A stretch of DNA of 64,000 nt from Clostridiales bacterium Firm_16 (GTDB taxonomy: Bacteria > Bacillota > Clostridia > Saccharofermentanales > Saccharofermentanaceae): positions 124,851-188,850 of the forward strand of contig LVAV01000022.1 in assembly GCA_001604185.1 (NCBI GenBank), in the 5' to 3' direction. The translations under genes and the position numbers were made by a program. Numbering within the stretch: the first letter of the stretch is position 1; the number at the start of each line of letters is the position of its first letter. The notes below the pieces were generated by a model that was not told the origin of the DNA, did not search any database, and saw only the letters and a program-made list of their open reading frames with translations. This document shows positions 50,212 through 59,213 of the stretch, piece by piece.

Positions 50212-51852
50212 ATGCTTCGAAGACGCTTATTCACAAGACTTGCCGGATTATTGCTTGTACCGATGATCGGATTACCTGCGGTCACGGTTCGTGGAGAGGC
50301 GCAGAGAGGAAGCGGTACGCCTTCTTTCATTCTGGAAGCGCAGGAGAAGGATCCGACAGAATCTGAAGATCCGGGGGATCCCGATGCGCCGAAGTCACCT
50401 GATAATCCCGAGGAAAACGAAGAGATTTCTGAACAGGAAAAGAAGATTCGTGCTTTCGTAGAACGTCTTTATACTATCGCTCTGGTCCGTGAATCGGATC
50501 CGGAGGGACTTGCTTTCTGGACGGAGCAGCTTACCAGTCTGAAGATGACCGGCGCGGACTGTGTCCGCAATTTCCTTCTGGGAGCTCCTGAATTCCTGGA
50601 CCGTGGCCTGACAAACGGAGAGATCCTGGACGTGCTATATGCCGCCATTATGGATCGAGAACCAGATGAAGGCGGAAAAGCTTTCTGGGAAGAACAGCTT
50701 AGCAAGGGGGATACGGTAGATTCCGTGACCCTTCGCTTCATCGACAGCCCGGAATGGTGTAATATCTGTGCTTCCTATGGTATCCGTTCCGGCGCCATCA
50801 CTGCGAAAGCAACGCAGTCTACAGAATCTTCCTGGATCTATTCCCAGAAAACGATCCAGGCCTGCCTGGATCGGGAAGGCAGTACTGCTGAACTTTCGGA
50901 TTTCAGCTTGAGACTTACCAATCTGGAACTCTCCGGAAGTGCCATGATCAGTGAACTTTTTACCGGTGAAGATTGTCAGAAACTGGAACTCTCGGACAAG
51001 GAATACGTTACCCGGCTGTACCGTGCCTGCTTCCTTCAGGACGGGGATGAAACGGGTATTACTTTCTGGGCCGGCCAGATCACCGGGAAACAGATGACCA
51101 AGTATCAGGTGATCTGCTCTCTGACTGAGACCGAGCAGTTCGCTTCGGTATGTAAAGATTACGGGATCGACCAGGGTGTGCTGGATAGAAATAAAGATCC
51201 CTACGCACCTAAGAAATATGTGGAGCCGGTGATTGCCGGCGGTCCTCGTTGGTACAACGGTTATGTGGATCCACGTACGGTCCGCGCAGAACTGATCGCG
51301 GATCCTACGGATATCACGGTGCTTTGCAATAAGTATTATTCTGTTCCGCTGGACTATGTACCGGAACTTGTTCCTGTGAAGTATTCTAAGGGACAGATGC
51401 TCCGCCCGGAAGCGGCTTCTGCCTGGGAAGCCATGCACGATGCCTGTCTGAAAGCAACGGGAACTAGCCTTTATCTTGTGTCCGGATATAGAAGCCAGGA
51501 TACCCAGAGAAACAGTTTCTACCGTTGCATCAATACTAAGGGTATTGCGCATGCCTGTGCCTACTATGCATGGCCGGGCCGTTCCGAGCATCCTTTGGGA
51601 TTAGGATTGGATATCGGAACCACATCCCATCCGTCTATCAGCAAGAGTTTCGTAGAGACCACAGCGGGCAAATGGGTGCTGGCACATGGTCATGAGTATG
51701 GCTTTATCTGGCGTTATCCAAGTGGCTGCGGCCAGATCACGGGTATTGCCGAAGAAGGCTGGCATTTCCGTTATGTCGGCGTGAAGGTCGCCACCGAAAT
51801 GTACGACAATGGTATCCGTACCTTGGAAGAGTATTATGGAAAGGTTCAATGA
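50212..51852 (+). CDS. Exported DUF4214-VanY protein (D,D-carboxypeptidase domain)
   Basis: A 546-residue protein. A signal peptide (RRLFTRLAGLLLVPMIGLPA) and an acidic Pro-rich linker (about 30-75) are followed by DUF4214 modules at about 80-180 (VERLYTIALVRESDPEGLAFW, LDVLYAAIMDREPDEGGKAFW) and 260-325 (VTRLYRACFLQDGDETGITFW). The C-terminus is a VanY/M15B zinc peptidase: SGYRSQDTQ, SEHPLGLGLDIGTT (His and Asp ligands) and EEGWHFRYVG (Glu and His). VanY removes the terminal D-Ala from peptidoglycan stem peptides. DUF4214 occurs in surface proteins and may bind glycans. GGGG precedes the ATG, with GGGGGGCGGGCGT spacing. A two-component system follows. Confidence 0.92.
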   Translation: MLRRRLFTRLAGLLLVPMIGLPAVTVRGEAQRGSGTPSFILEAQEKDPTESEDPGDPDAPKSPDNPEENEEISEQEKKIRAFVERLYTIALVRESDPEGLAFWTEQLTSLKMTGADCVRNFLLGAPEFLDRGLTNGEILDVLYAAIMDREPDEGGKAFWEEQLSKGDTVDSVTLRFIDSPEWCNICASYGIRSGAITAKATQSTESSWIYSQKTIQACLDREGSTAELSDFSLRLTNLELSGSAMISELFTGEDCQKLELSDKEYVTRLYRACFLQDGDETGITFWAGQITGKQMTKYQVICSLTETEQFASVCKDYGIDQGVLDRNKDPYAPKKYVEPVIAGGPRWYNGYVDPRTVRAELIADPTDITVLCNKYYSVPLDYVPELVPVKYSKGQMLRPEAASAWEAMHDACLKATGTSLYLVSGYRSQDTQRNSFYRCINTKGIAHACAYYAWPGRSEHPLGLGLDIGTTSHPSISKSFVETTAGKWVLAHGHEYGFIWRYPSGCGQITGIAEEGWHFRYVGVKVATEMYDNGIRTLEEYYGKVQ

Positions 51853-51861
51853 CCTTCGTTG

Positions 51862-51867
51862 TATAAT
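51862..51867 (+). promoter_or_regulatory. Possible -10 element of the two-component genes
   Basis: TATAAT directly after the VanY stop codon and 38 bases before the kinase ATG at 51905. The -35 is weak. Confidence 0.35.
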
Positions 51868-51904
51868 GAGTTTAGAGACTGGCAGAGGAGAAGTATTATC
51901 GAGC

Positions 51905-53101
51905 ATGCGACTGGATTCCGTTGAGAAAACGATCTTATGGATCGGTGCGACATTGGGGATTATCGGAGAGAGCATCGTGCTTGCCGTGTCTTTCAGTCTG
52001 GTGGCTGCGGGCTTGATGGTGTTACTGGGACTGATTCTGCTGAACTGTGTCTATTTCCTTGAGAAAACTGTATCAGATGTGATGGCGGTCCTTCTGATGG
52101 TGCTTTGTCTTATATGTTGTGTGCTTGTTCCCGTGTGGTACACCGGAGCCATAGCCCTTCCTGTGATCGCTGCCTGCTTTGTGGACAAGATCCGGCTGTG
52201 CCGGTGCCTGGGGATCTTTAGCCTGGCGGTTACGCTGGTTTTATCTGTCTGCTTAGGAAAACTGTCTGTCATTCCTGCTTTGATCACACTCGGCTTTCTT
52301 CTTTTAGCATATCTGGTCTGGGAAGGTATGCTGTACCTTATGCGAACTAACGAAATGACGAATGCCAGGTTGGAAAATGCACTTCGTGCATCTGCCGTGG
52401 ATGCGATGGAACAGCGGACTCTTCGTGAAGAGATCGCCAAGAACCAGTCGGTCAATGAGCATAATGCCAGACTGCAGGAGAGAGAACGTATCTCCAGAGA
52501 AATCCATAACTACGTCGGTCATACATTATCAGCGGCAACGGTGACACTGGATGCGGCATCTATGCTGGTGCCGAATGACCAAGATAAAGCACTGGAGAAG
52601 ATCGATGTAGCGAATTCCAGAGTGCATGAAGCCATCTCTTCGGTGCGTAGTGTAGTACGTACGTTGGATGCAGATGATGATAAGATCGAGCTTTCCGAGT
52701 ATATGAAATCACTGGAACGACTGGTCGATGAGTTCAAGATGGATACGGACATCAAGGTCTACCATAATTTCTCCCAGATCGATTCCAAAGATCGTATCCC
52801 GATGCGGGACGCATCTTTCCTTAGCAGTTCACTTTCGGAACTGCTGACGAATGGTGTGAAGCATGGCGAGGCAACGATCTTCGTGATCACCTTTGTCTAT
52901 GACGGTAAGAATATCCGCATGAAGGTGCAGGATAATGGGTGCGGATTCGGGGATATCAGCGTAGAAGAAAAGAAGATCCGGATCAATAACGGCTTTGGTC
53001 TTCGTAAGATGGTGGATCAGGCAGAAAAATGGGGCGGAACGTGTATAATAGACAGTGTAGACGGTTTTACGGTCAGTCTGTCATTACCGTTGGAAGGATA
53101 G
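51905..53101 (+). CDS. Sensor histidine kinase, NarL/DesK type
   Basis: A 398-residue kinase. Four to five membrane helices lie at about 10-140. A coiled linker (NARLENALRASAVDAMEQRTLR) leads to a HisKA_3 domain with ERISREIHNYVGHTLSAATV (phospho-acceptor His). HATPase_c boxes are SSSLSELLTNGVKHGE (N), VQDNGCGFGD (G1) and NGFGLRKMVDQAE (G2). There is no extracellular sensor domain, so the signal is probably within the membrane, as in cell-envelope sensors. Start 51905 is chosen because earlier ATGs overlap the VanY gene or the likely -10; GAGGAG is rather far, 14 bases upstream. The response regulator starts 3 bases after its stop. Confidence 0.9.
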   Translation: MRLDSVEKTILWIGATLGIIGESIVLAVSFSLVAAGLMVLLGLILLNCVYFLEKTVSDVMAVLLMVLCLICCVLVPVWYTGAIALPVIAACFVDKIRLCRCLGIFSLAVTLVLSVCLGKLSVIPALITLGFLLLAYLVWEGMLYLMRTNEMTNARLENALRASAVDAMEQRTLREEIAKNQSVNEHNARLQERERISREIHNYVGHTLSAATVTLDAASMLVPNDQDKALEKIDVANSRVHEAISSVRSVVRTLDADDDKIELSEYMKSLERLVDEFKMDTDIKVYHNFSQIDSKDRIPMRDASFLSSSLSELLTNGVKHGEATIFVITFVYDGKNIRMKVQDNGCGFGDISVEEKKIRINNGFGLRKMVDQAEKWGGTCIIDSVDGFTVSLSLPLEG

Positions 53102-53104
53102 GAT

Positions 53105-53764
53105 ATGGCGAAGATACTTTTAGTTGATGATGAACCTTTATTGCTGGAGAGTCTGGAGATCATCCTGACGATGTCCGGAGAACATGAAGTATGCGGTAAG
53201 GCATCCAATGGTGTGGAGGCGTTGAAACTTCTTGCCTCTACCGTTCCGGATGTGATGCTGGTGGACCTGAATATGCCGGGTATGGGAGGAATCGAACTGA
53301 TTCCGAAAGTGAAGAAGGACTATGCGGATGTGAAGATCATCGTGTTGACCACGTTCTACGATGAGAAGAATATCGCCAATGCCATTGCCGGAGGCGCTAC
53401 CGGTTATCTTCTGAAGGATTCCGGAAAAGAAGCGATACTGAATGCCGTGTCTCAGGCGATCAAGGGGCAGAGCGTACTGGATCTGAAAGTGATGCAGAAG
53501 CTCAATGCCATGATGGCCTCTGATCAGAAGGATGCCCAGAAGGAGAGCAGACCCGCCGAGAAGGATCTTTCCGCATACGGAATCACCGAGAGAGAAAAGG
53601 AGATCTGCAGATTGATCTGCGAAGGTTGTACTAATTCCCAGATCGCATCCATTCTTTTCATCAGTGAAGGAACCGTGAAGAATTATGTGTCCACGATCTA
53701 CGATAAATTCGACGAACACGACCGCACGAGACTTGTGCTTAAACTGCGGGATTTCGGACTTTGA
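53105..53764 (+). CDS. NarL/LuxR-family response regulator
   Basis: A 219-residue regulator. The receiver domain has acidic residues Asp8-Asp9, phospho-acceptor Asp54 in VMLVDLNMPG, Thr in VLTTFYDE and Lys in YLLKDSG. A charged linker of about 25 residues precedes a LuxR-type HTH (ITEREKEICRLICEGCTNSQIASILFISEGTVKNYVSTIYDKF). It pairs with the kinase upstream. Target genes cannot be read from the sequence; the adjacent VanY-type peptidase is a plausible one. Confidence 0.95.
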   Translation: MAKILLVDDEPLLLESLEIILTMSGEHEVCGKASNGVEALKLLASTVPDVMLVDLNMPGMGGIELIPKVKKDYADVKIIVLTTFYDEKNIANAIAGGATGYLLKDSGKEAILNAVSQAIKGQSVLDLKVMQKLNAMMASDQKDAQKESRPAEKDLSAYGITEREKEICRLICEGCTNSQIASILFISEGTVKNYVSTIYDKFDEHDRTRLVLKLRDFGL

Positions 53765-53789
53765 CAGATAACGGCGGGAAATATAGAAT
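53761..53789 (+). promoter_or_regulatory. Sigma-A promoter upstream of the small gene at 53823
   Basis: TTGACA (53761-53766, overlapping the regulator stop codon), 17-base spacer, TAGAAT (53784-53789). The ATG lies 34 bases downstream. Confidence 0.7.
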
Positions 53790-53822
53790 AAAATTAGTTT
53801 GAACAAGGAAAGGAAGAAAAAC

Positions 53823-54275
53823 ATGAACACAAATGATGCTGCAACAATGGTAGAAGTACTTCTTGAGAAACCATACTGGGTAGTGGATTTTCTTCCCGGA
53901 CAGGTTCCGCAGGGGAGCGCCGGACAGTTTGCCACGGTAGAGGCTTTCTTTCTTAAGTCGCCGCAACTGGACCGACTCCATTCTTTGTTCGGTGATATTA
54001 TTCTGAAGCTCAACTGCTATTACGATTATCGTGTATATCTCAATATTGAAGAGAGCATCATGAACCCGGCACCGGATTCTCTGTATGCACAGATCATGCA
54101 GAATGAAGGAACGTTGAATATTCTCCTGGAGATGGAGAATGTCCTGATGACGATCCATTCCGATGAGACCCATATGACGGTGTATAATCCGAATCCGGAT
54201 TTCCTCAGAAGACTGCAGCAGCTGGCAACGGCCAACGGTCTTTTCGTGTGGAAGCCGGAACAGGGTCTTCTCTGA
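53823..54275 (+). CDS. Cytoplasmic protein of unknown function
   Basis: A 150-residue soluble protein with no signal or membrane segment. It begins MNTNDAATMVEVLLEKPYWVVDFLPGQVP. It has an alternating alpha/beta composition and aromatic pairs (YWVVDF, NCYYDYRVYLN), and ends LRRLQQLATANGLFVWKPEQ. The last region looks like a small ligand- or protein-binding tail. I do not recognise a family, although similar proteins of this length occur in gut Clostridia as hypotheticals. GGAAAGGAAG lies 6 bases before the ATG at 53823; the frame continues 8 codons upstream from a TTG. It is transcribed from its own near-consensus promoter, upstream of the trp leader. Confidence 0.78.
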   Translation: MNTNDAATMVEVLLEKPYWVVDFLPGQVPQGSAGQFATVEAFFLKSPQLDRLHSLFGDIILKLNCYYDYRVYLNIEESIMNPAPDSLYAQIMQNEGTLNILLEMENVLMTIHSDETHMTVYNPNPDFLRRLQQLATANGLFVWKPEQGLL

Positions 54276-54394
54276 GTCGGGATCGGGCAGAAGCAGGTTA
54301 AGTTTTTTTGCCTTGGTATTCTGATCCATAGCAGAAAATGCGAAAAGAAACAGAATGAAAATCAATCACCGCAGGACGAATTTGTGAAAACCTA

Positions 54395-54423
54395 TTTACA
54401 AGTGGTTCTGCGAGTGGTATGAT
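54395..54423 (+). promoter_or_regulatory. Promoter of the trp operon
   Basis: TTTACA (54395-54400), 17-base spacer, TATGAT (54418-54423), with TGG directly before it, making an extended -10. It lies just upstream of the T-box leader. Confidence 0.75.
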
Positions 54424-54429
54424 TCACCC

Positions 54430-54710
54430 AATATATGGAAAACCGTTGACGCGGAGATAACGGTGATGATGCTCCTACAGAGAGCCGGCGAGGATGAGAA
54501 TCCGGCGGAAAACAAGTCATCAAATGGACCGCTGAGGGTGCAGTCAAATGCACGATCGTGCAAAGTATTCTGCAACGTTAAGGCATACGTTAGTTGCCGG
54601 GGATATGTTGGTATCCTGCTAAGTGCACGGCATACGTGTCGTGAATCAAGGTGGCACCGCGATGTAATTCGTCCTTGACAGAAAACTATGGTTCTGTCGA
54701 GGATTTTTTG
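54430..54710 (+). ncRNA. Tryptophan T-box leader with terminator
   Basis: A T-box riboswitch. The conserved T-box AAGGTGGCACCGCG is at 54648-54661. Upstream is a long stem I region (about 54440-54560) with the candidate specifier codon TGG (Trp) at 54525-54527 followed by A, as usual. Downstream is an intrinsic terminator. Uncharged tRNA-Trp would pair with the specifier and the T-box bulge, favour the antiterminator and switch on the trp genes. The fit with trpE downstream makes the Trp specificity nearly certain. Confidence 0.93.
54672..54710 (+). terminator. T-box terminator hairpin of the trp leader
   Basis: TCCTTGACAGAA pairs with TTCTGTCGAGGA (12 pairs, one G-U) around an 8-base loop, followed by TTTTTTG. 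It competes with the T-box antiterminator. Confidence 0.92.
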
Positions 54711-54744
54711 TTTCCTCCAGAACACAACAAAGGAGGAAATCGAA

Positions 54745-56211
54745 ATGAAGATTTTACCGGAACTTTCTGAAGTGAAGCGGATCGCGGGATCCGGGGAGTA
54801 CAACATTATCCCCATCAGCTGTGAGATCCTGTCGGACGTGCGCACGCCCATCGAGACCATGAAGATCCTCAAGACTGTCTCGACACACTGCTATATGCTT
54901 GAATCTGTAGCAGATAATGAGAAGTGGGGACGTTACACATTCCTGGGATTTGAGCCGAAGACTTCCGTTACCGTCAAGGACGGCATCATGCAGATCGGCG
55001 ATGTGAAGATCGAGACACAGGATCCGAATGCCTACTTAAGACAGATCATGAGCGAGTATAAGAGCCCGCGCTTTACTTATCTTCCGCCTTTTACAGGTGG
55101 ACTGGTGGGATACTTCTCCTACGAATATCTGGGATATAGTGAGCCGACGGCCCGGGTCAAGACCGAGGACGAAGAGGGCTTCCAGGACATCGACCTGATG
55201 CTCTTCGATAAGGTCATCGCTTTCGATAATTATTCCCAGAAGATCGTCATCATCGTGAACATGTATCTCAACGATATTGAAGTGGGATACAAGAAGGCAG
55301 TCATGGAGATCGAGAAGATCAAGGATCTGATCCTTCACGGCAAGCCGGATGGAGAGCACAGAGGTAAGCTGCTTTCCGAGCCGACACCGCTGTTCAATAA
55401 GGAAGAGTTCGTGGAGATGGTGGAGAAGGCGAAGCACTATATCCATGAAGGTGATATTTTCCAGATCGTACTTTCTAACCGTTTATCGGCGGCTTTCGAA
55501 GGAAGTCTTCTGGATACTTACCGTCATCTTCGCACCATCAATCCGAGTCCGTATATGTTCTATTTCTCCGGTACCGACGTAGAAGTAGCCGGTGCTTCTC
55601 CGGAGACCCTCGTAAAACTTCAGGACGGAACACTCCATACGTTCCCTCTGGCAGGAACCCGCCCGCGTGGAAAGACGCCTGCAGAAGATCTGGCGTTGGA
55701 AATGGATCTGCTTCGTGATGAAAAAGAACTGGCCGAGCACAATATGCTGGTGGATCTGGGAAGAAATGACCTGGGCAAGATCAGCCGGTTCGGTTCTGTG
55801 GAAGTGGAGATCCTGCATTCCATCGAGAGATTCTCCCATGTTATGCATATCGGTTCGACCGTACGCGGCACCATCCGTGAAGAAAAAGATGCGTTGGATG
55901 CCATCGAAGCCGTTCTTCCGGCAGGAACACTCTCCGGTGCACCGAAGATCCGTGCCTGTCAGCTGATCGGAGAACTGGAGAACAACAAGCGCGGTATCTA
56001 TGGCGGCGCTATCGGATATATCGATTTTGCCGGCAATATGGATACCTGTATCGCGATCCGTATCGCCTATAAAAAGAATGGAAAAGTATTCGTACGAAGC
56101 GGGGCCGGAATCGTTGCCGATTCTGTTCCGGAGAAGGAGTACGAAGAGTGCATCAACAAGGCCAAGGCGGTCGTTCGTGCACTGACTGAAGCACAGGAGG
56201 ATGAATTATGA
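54745..56211 (+). CDS. trpE: Anthranilate synthase component I
   Basis: A 488-residue chorismate-using subunit that makes anthranilate with ammonia from TrpG. The feedback site MLESVADNEKWGRYTFLGFEP matches the LLES region where tryptophan binds. The catalytic region includes IFQIVLSNRLSA, NPSPYMFYF, GASPETLVKL, PLAGTRPRG, ELAEHNMLVDLGRNDLGKI and GGAIGYIDFAGNMDTCIAIR. GGAGG lies 8 bases before the ATG. It is the first gene after the T-box leader and overlaps trpG by 4 bases (ATGA), so the two subunits are translationally coupled. Confidence 0.97.
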   Translation: MKILPELSEVKRIAGSGEYNIIPISCEILSDVRTPIETMKILKTVSTHCYMLESVADNEKWGRYTFLGFEPKTSVTVKDGIMQIGDVKIETQDPNAYLRQIMSEYKSPRFTYLPPFTGGLVGYFSYEYLGYSEPTARVKTEDEEGFQDIDLMLFDKVIAFDNYSQKIVIIVNMYLNDIEVGYKKAVMEIEKIKDLILHGKPDGEHRGKLLSEPTPLFNKEEFVEMVEKAKHYIHEGDIFQIVLSNRLSAAFEGSLLDTYRHLRTINPSPYMFYFSGTDVEVAGASPETLVKLQDGTLHTFPLAGTRPRGKTPAEDLALEMDLLRDEKELAEHNMLVDLGRNDLGKISRFGSVEVEILHSIERFSHVMHIGSTVRGTIREEKDALDAIEAVLPAGTLSGAPKIRACQLIGELENNKRGIYGGAIGYIDFAGNMDTCIAIRIAYKKNGKVFVRSGAGIVADSVPEKEYEECINKAKAVVRALTEAQEDEL

Positions 56212-56774
56212 TACTTCTGATCGATAATTATGACAGTTTTTCTTATAACCTTTTTCAGATGGTTGGTTCCATCGATCTGGATATCAAGGTGATCCGTAAC
56301 GATGAACTGACCGTAGAGGAGATCCTGGAACTCAATCCGTCCCGCATCATCCTCTCACCGGGACCGGGCAGACCGGAGAATGCAGGCATCATGCTGGAAC
56401 TGCTTCAGAACATCAAGGGAAAGATCCCGATCCTGGGTGTCTGCCTCGGACATCAGGCCATCTGCATGGCTTTCGGCGGAATCGTCACCTATGCTCCGCG
56501 CCTGATGCACGGTAAGCAGTCTGAAGTAAAAGTTGATACTTCCGACAAGCTTTTCAAGAACCTTCCGGAGAAGTTTATGGTGGCCCGCTACCATTCCCTG
56601 ATCGCGGACGCCCAGAGCCTGCCGAAGGAACTGAAAGTGACTGCACAGACAGAAGAAGGGGAAGTCATGGCGGTGACCCACAGAGATTATCCAATCTATG
56701 GCGTACAGTTCCATCCGGAATCCATCATGACTCCGCAGGGAATCAAGATCTTAAAGAATTTCATTGAACAGTAA
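56208..56774 (+). CDS. trpG: Anthranilate synthase component II (glutamine amidotransferase)
   Basis: A 188-residue class I glutaminase: [14 protein letters not shown] at the start, [12 protein letters not shown], the nucleophile Cys in [12 protein letters not shown], and [10 protein letters not shown] holding the catalytic His and Glu. Length is that of a stand-alone subunit. The start codon overlaps the trpE stop. In some organisms it also serves PabA; no pabB is seen here. Confidence 0.97.
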   Translation: MILLIDNYDSFSYNLFQMVGSIDLDIKVIRNDELTVEEILELNPSRIILSPGPGRPENAGIMLELLQNIKGKIPILGVCLGHQAICMAFGGIVTYAPRLMHGKQSEVKVDTSDKLFKNLPEKFMVARYHSLIADAQSLPKELKVTAQTEEGEVMAVTHRDYPIYGVQFHPESIMTPQGIKILKNFIEQ

Positions 56775-56799
56775 GAAGATACGTAAAGGAGAAAAGACC

Positions 56800-57822
56800 A
56801 TGATCAAAGAAGCTATTGCAAAAATCGTAAACAAAGAAGACCTGACCTATGATGAAGCCTATACCGTCATGAACGAGATCATGAACGGAGAGACCTCTGC
56901 AACACAGAACGCGGCTTTCCTGGCGGCCCTGTCCACCAAGAGTGCGAAAGCAGAAACTACCGATGAGATCGCAGGCTGTGCGAAAGCCATGCGCGATCAT
57001 GCTACGCAGGTTGAAACCGGAATGGATATTCTGGAGATCGTAGGAACCGGTGGAGACGGTGCCCAGAGCTTCAATATTTCTACCGTATCGGCGCTGGTAT
57101 GTGCTGCCGGTGGAGTGAAAGTGGCCAAGCACGGTAACCGTGCCGCTTCTTCCAAGTGCGGAACAGCAGACTGCCTGGAAGCACTGGGTGTCAATATCAA
57201 CCAGAGTCCGGAATTGTGCGTAAAGCTTCTCAACGAAGTAGGAATGTGTTTCTTCTTCGCACAGAAATATCACACATCCATGAAATACGTGGGTGCGATC
57301 CGTAAGGAACTTGGTTTCCGTACCGTATTTAATATCCTTGGGCCTCTGACGAATCCGGGCAGTCCGAAGATGCAGCTGCTGGGTGTATACGATGAATATC
57401 TCATCGAGCCTCTGGCAAGAGTTCTGATCTCTCTGGGTGTAAAGCGTGGTATGGTCGTCTATGGTAAGGACAAACTGGATGAGATCTCTCTTTCTGCACC
57501 GACGACGGTATGTGAGTTCAAGGACGGATGGTACAAGGTGTATACCATCACACCGGAACAGTTCGGTTTCGAGCGCTGCACTAAGGATGACCTCAAGGGT
57601 GGTGCTCCGGAAGAGAATGCGCAGATCGTAAGAGATATCCTGGGCGGACAGAAGGGACACAAGAGAAATACCGTTCTGATGAATGCCGGTGCGGCACTTT
57701 ATATTGCAGGCAAGGCAGAAACTTTCGAGGACGGTGTGAAGCTTGCGGGCGAACTGATCGATTCCGGCAAGGTAACCGAAACATTGGAAAAACTGATCAA
57801 GATCAGTAATGAGGAGCAGTAA
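56800..57822 (+). CDS. trpD: Anthranilate phosphoribosyltransferase
   Basis: A 340-residue enzyme that adds PRPP to anthranilate. It shows [16 protein letters not shown] (PRPP loop), [23 protein letters not shown], and [16 protein letters not shown]-type block (here [17 protein letters not shown]). The C-terminal KTPEENA-like signature reads [21 protein letters not shown] precedes the ATG at 56800 by 9 bases; the longer frame overlaps trpG without a ribosome site. It is unfused to trpG. Confidence 0.97.
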   Translation: MIKEAIAKIVNKEDLTYDEAYTVMNEIMNGETSATQNAAFLAALSTKSAKAETTDEIAGCAKAMRDHATQVETGMDILEIVGTGGDGAQSFNISTVSALVCAAGGVKVAKHGNRAASSKCGTADCLEALGVNINQSPELCVKLLNEVGMCFFFAQKYHTSMKYVGAIRKELGFRTVFNILGPLTNPGSPKMQLLGVYDEYLIEPLARVLISLGVKRGMVVYGKDKLDEISLSAPTTVCEFKDGWYKVYTITPEQFGFERCTKDDLKGGAPEENAQIVRDILGGQKGHKRNTVLMNAGAALYIAGKAETFEDGVKLAGELIDSGKVTETLEKLIKISNEEQ

Positions 57823-57825
57823 GAC

Positions 57826-58608
57826 ATGACGATCCTGGACGAACTGGCGGATTTTGCCAAGGAAAGAACACACATTAATAAAGAGAAACTCCCGCTGGAG
57901 ACACTTCGTGCCCAGGCGGAAGCCCTTCCGTCCTCGGACTTCGTTTTCGAGAAGGCATTGGCGAAGGAGGAAGTCTCCTTTATCTGTGAGTGCAAGAAGG
58001 CTTCTCCGTCTAAAGGCATCATCGCAGAAGAATTCCCCTATCTGGATATTGCCAAAGAGTATGAAGCTGCCGGAGCAGACTGTATCTCGGTCCTGACAGA
58101 GCCGAGATGGTTCCTGGGATCCGATACATACCTACAGGAGATTGCTAAAACAGTCTCGATCCCGTGCCTGCGAAAGGACTTCACGGTAGATGAGTACATG
58201 ATCTATGAAGCCAAGGTCCTGGGTGCATCGGCAGTATTACTGATCTGTTCGATCCTCAGTTCCGCACAGATCCGGGAATACATCGAGATCTGCGACAGAC
58301 TGGGACTTTCTGCCATTGTGGAGACGCATAATGAACTGGAAGTCAAGGCAGCAGTAGAAGCCAAGGCACGGATCATCGGTGTCAATAATCGTGATCTCCA
58401 CGACTTCTCCGTAGACACAGGTAACAGCAGAAAACTTCGTGCTATGGTACCGGAGAATATTCTTTTCGTGGCTGAGAGCGGGATCAAGACACCGGAAGAT
58501 GTCAGAAGCCTTCGTGAAGTCGGCGTGGATGCGGTGCTGATCGGAGAGACGCTGATGCGTGCCAAAGATAAGAAAGCGATGCTTCAGAATCTGCGAGGTC
58601 TCTCATGA
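57826..58608 (+). CDS. trpC: Indole-3-glycerol phosphate synthase
   Basis: A 260-residue TIM-barrel enzyme. It shows FICECKKASPSKGII (catalytic Lys), SVLTEPRWFLGS, PCLRKDFTVDEYMIYEA (Lys and Glu), GVNNRDLHDFSVD and VAESGIKTPEDV (phosphate site). It is a single-function protein, as in most Firmicutes, not fused to trpF. The ribosome site GAGGAG lies within the end of trpD. trpF overlaps its stop by 4 bases. Confidence 0.97.
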   Translation: MTILDELADFAKERTHINKEKLPLETLRAQAEALPSSDFVFEKALAKEEVSFICECKKASPSKGIIAEEFPYLDIAKEYEAAGADCISVLTEPRWFLGSDTYLQEIAKTVSIPCLRKDFTVDEYMIYEAKVLGASAVLLICSILSSAQIREYIEICDRLGLSAIVETHNELEVKAAVEAKARIIGVNNRDLHDFSVDTGNSRKLRAMVPENILFVAESGIKTPEDVRSLREVGVDAVLIGETLMRAKDKKAMLQNLRGLS

Positions 58609-59213
58609 TCGTTAAATACTGCGGCATTCAGAGAGAAGAAGATATTGACGTCCTGAACCGTTGTCATCCGGATCTGGCCGGGGTTATCCTGGTGCCGGAC
58701 AGAAGAAGATACATTCGTCCGGAGAAGGTCATGGAGCTGCGAAGAAAGCTCGATCCGACGATCTCTGTGGTGGGAGTTTTTGTCAATGAAGAGATAAAAG
58801 TTGTACAAGACCTTCTTGACCGTGGTATTATCGATGTGGTCCAGCTCCACGGACAGGAAACGGAGGAGTATATCCGCGAACTGAAAGCGGGTACGGATGC
58901 GAAGATCATCAAGGCCTTCGGGATCCGCTCTGAGGAAGACTGTGAACGTGCGGAGAGATCTTCGGCGGATCTGGTGCTTCTGGATTCCCCGGGAGGCGGC
59001 ACGGGCGAGACATTCAACTGGACGCTGCTTCAGAAGATCAAGCGGCCTTATATCCTCGCCGGAGGTCTGAATTGCAGTAATATCGAGGAAGCCATCCGGG
59101 TCCTTCACCCATATGGTGTAGATGTCAGTTCCGGCATCGAGACGGATGGGAGAAAAGATGAGAAGAAAATGCAGGATTTCATGGATCTTGCAAGGAAAGG
59201 ACAGATACTATGA
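58605..59213 (+). CDS. trpF: Phosphoribosylanthranilate isomerase
   Basis: A 202-residue TIM barrel. [12 protein letters not shown] holds the catalytic Cys (usual form KICG), [31 protein letters not shown] and [17 protein letters not shown] with the catalytic Asp. [17 protein letters not shown] is the phosphate-binding end. It overlaps trpC and trpB by 4 bases each. All diagnostic motifs are present. Confidence 0.96.
   Translation: MIVKYCGIQREEDIDVLNRCHPDLAGVILVPDRRRYIRPEKVMELRRKLDPTISVVGVFVNEEIKVVQDLLDRGIIDVVQLHGQETEEYIRELKAGTDAKIIKAFGIRSEEDCERAERSSADLVLLDSPGGGTGETFNWTLLQKIKRPYILAGGLNCSNIEEAIRVLHPYGVDVSSGIETDGRKDEKKMQDFMDLARKGQIL

Noticed and set aside
50212-53764. Vancomycin-resistance (van) cluster
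   Set aside because: A VanY-type domain and a two-component system are present, but vanH, vanA/B and vanX are absent and the kinase/regulator are NarL-type, not VanRS (OmpR-type).
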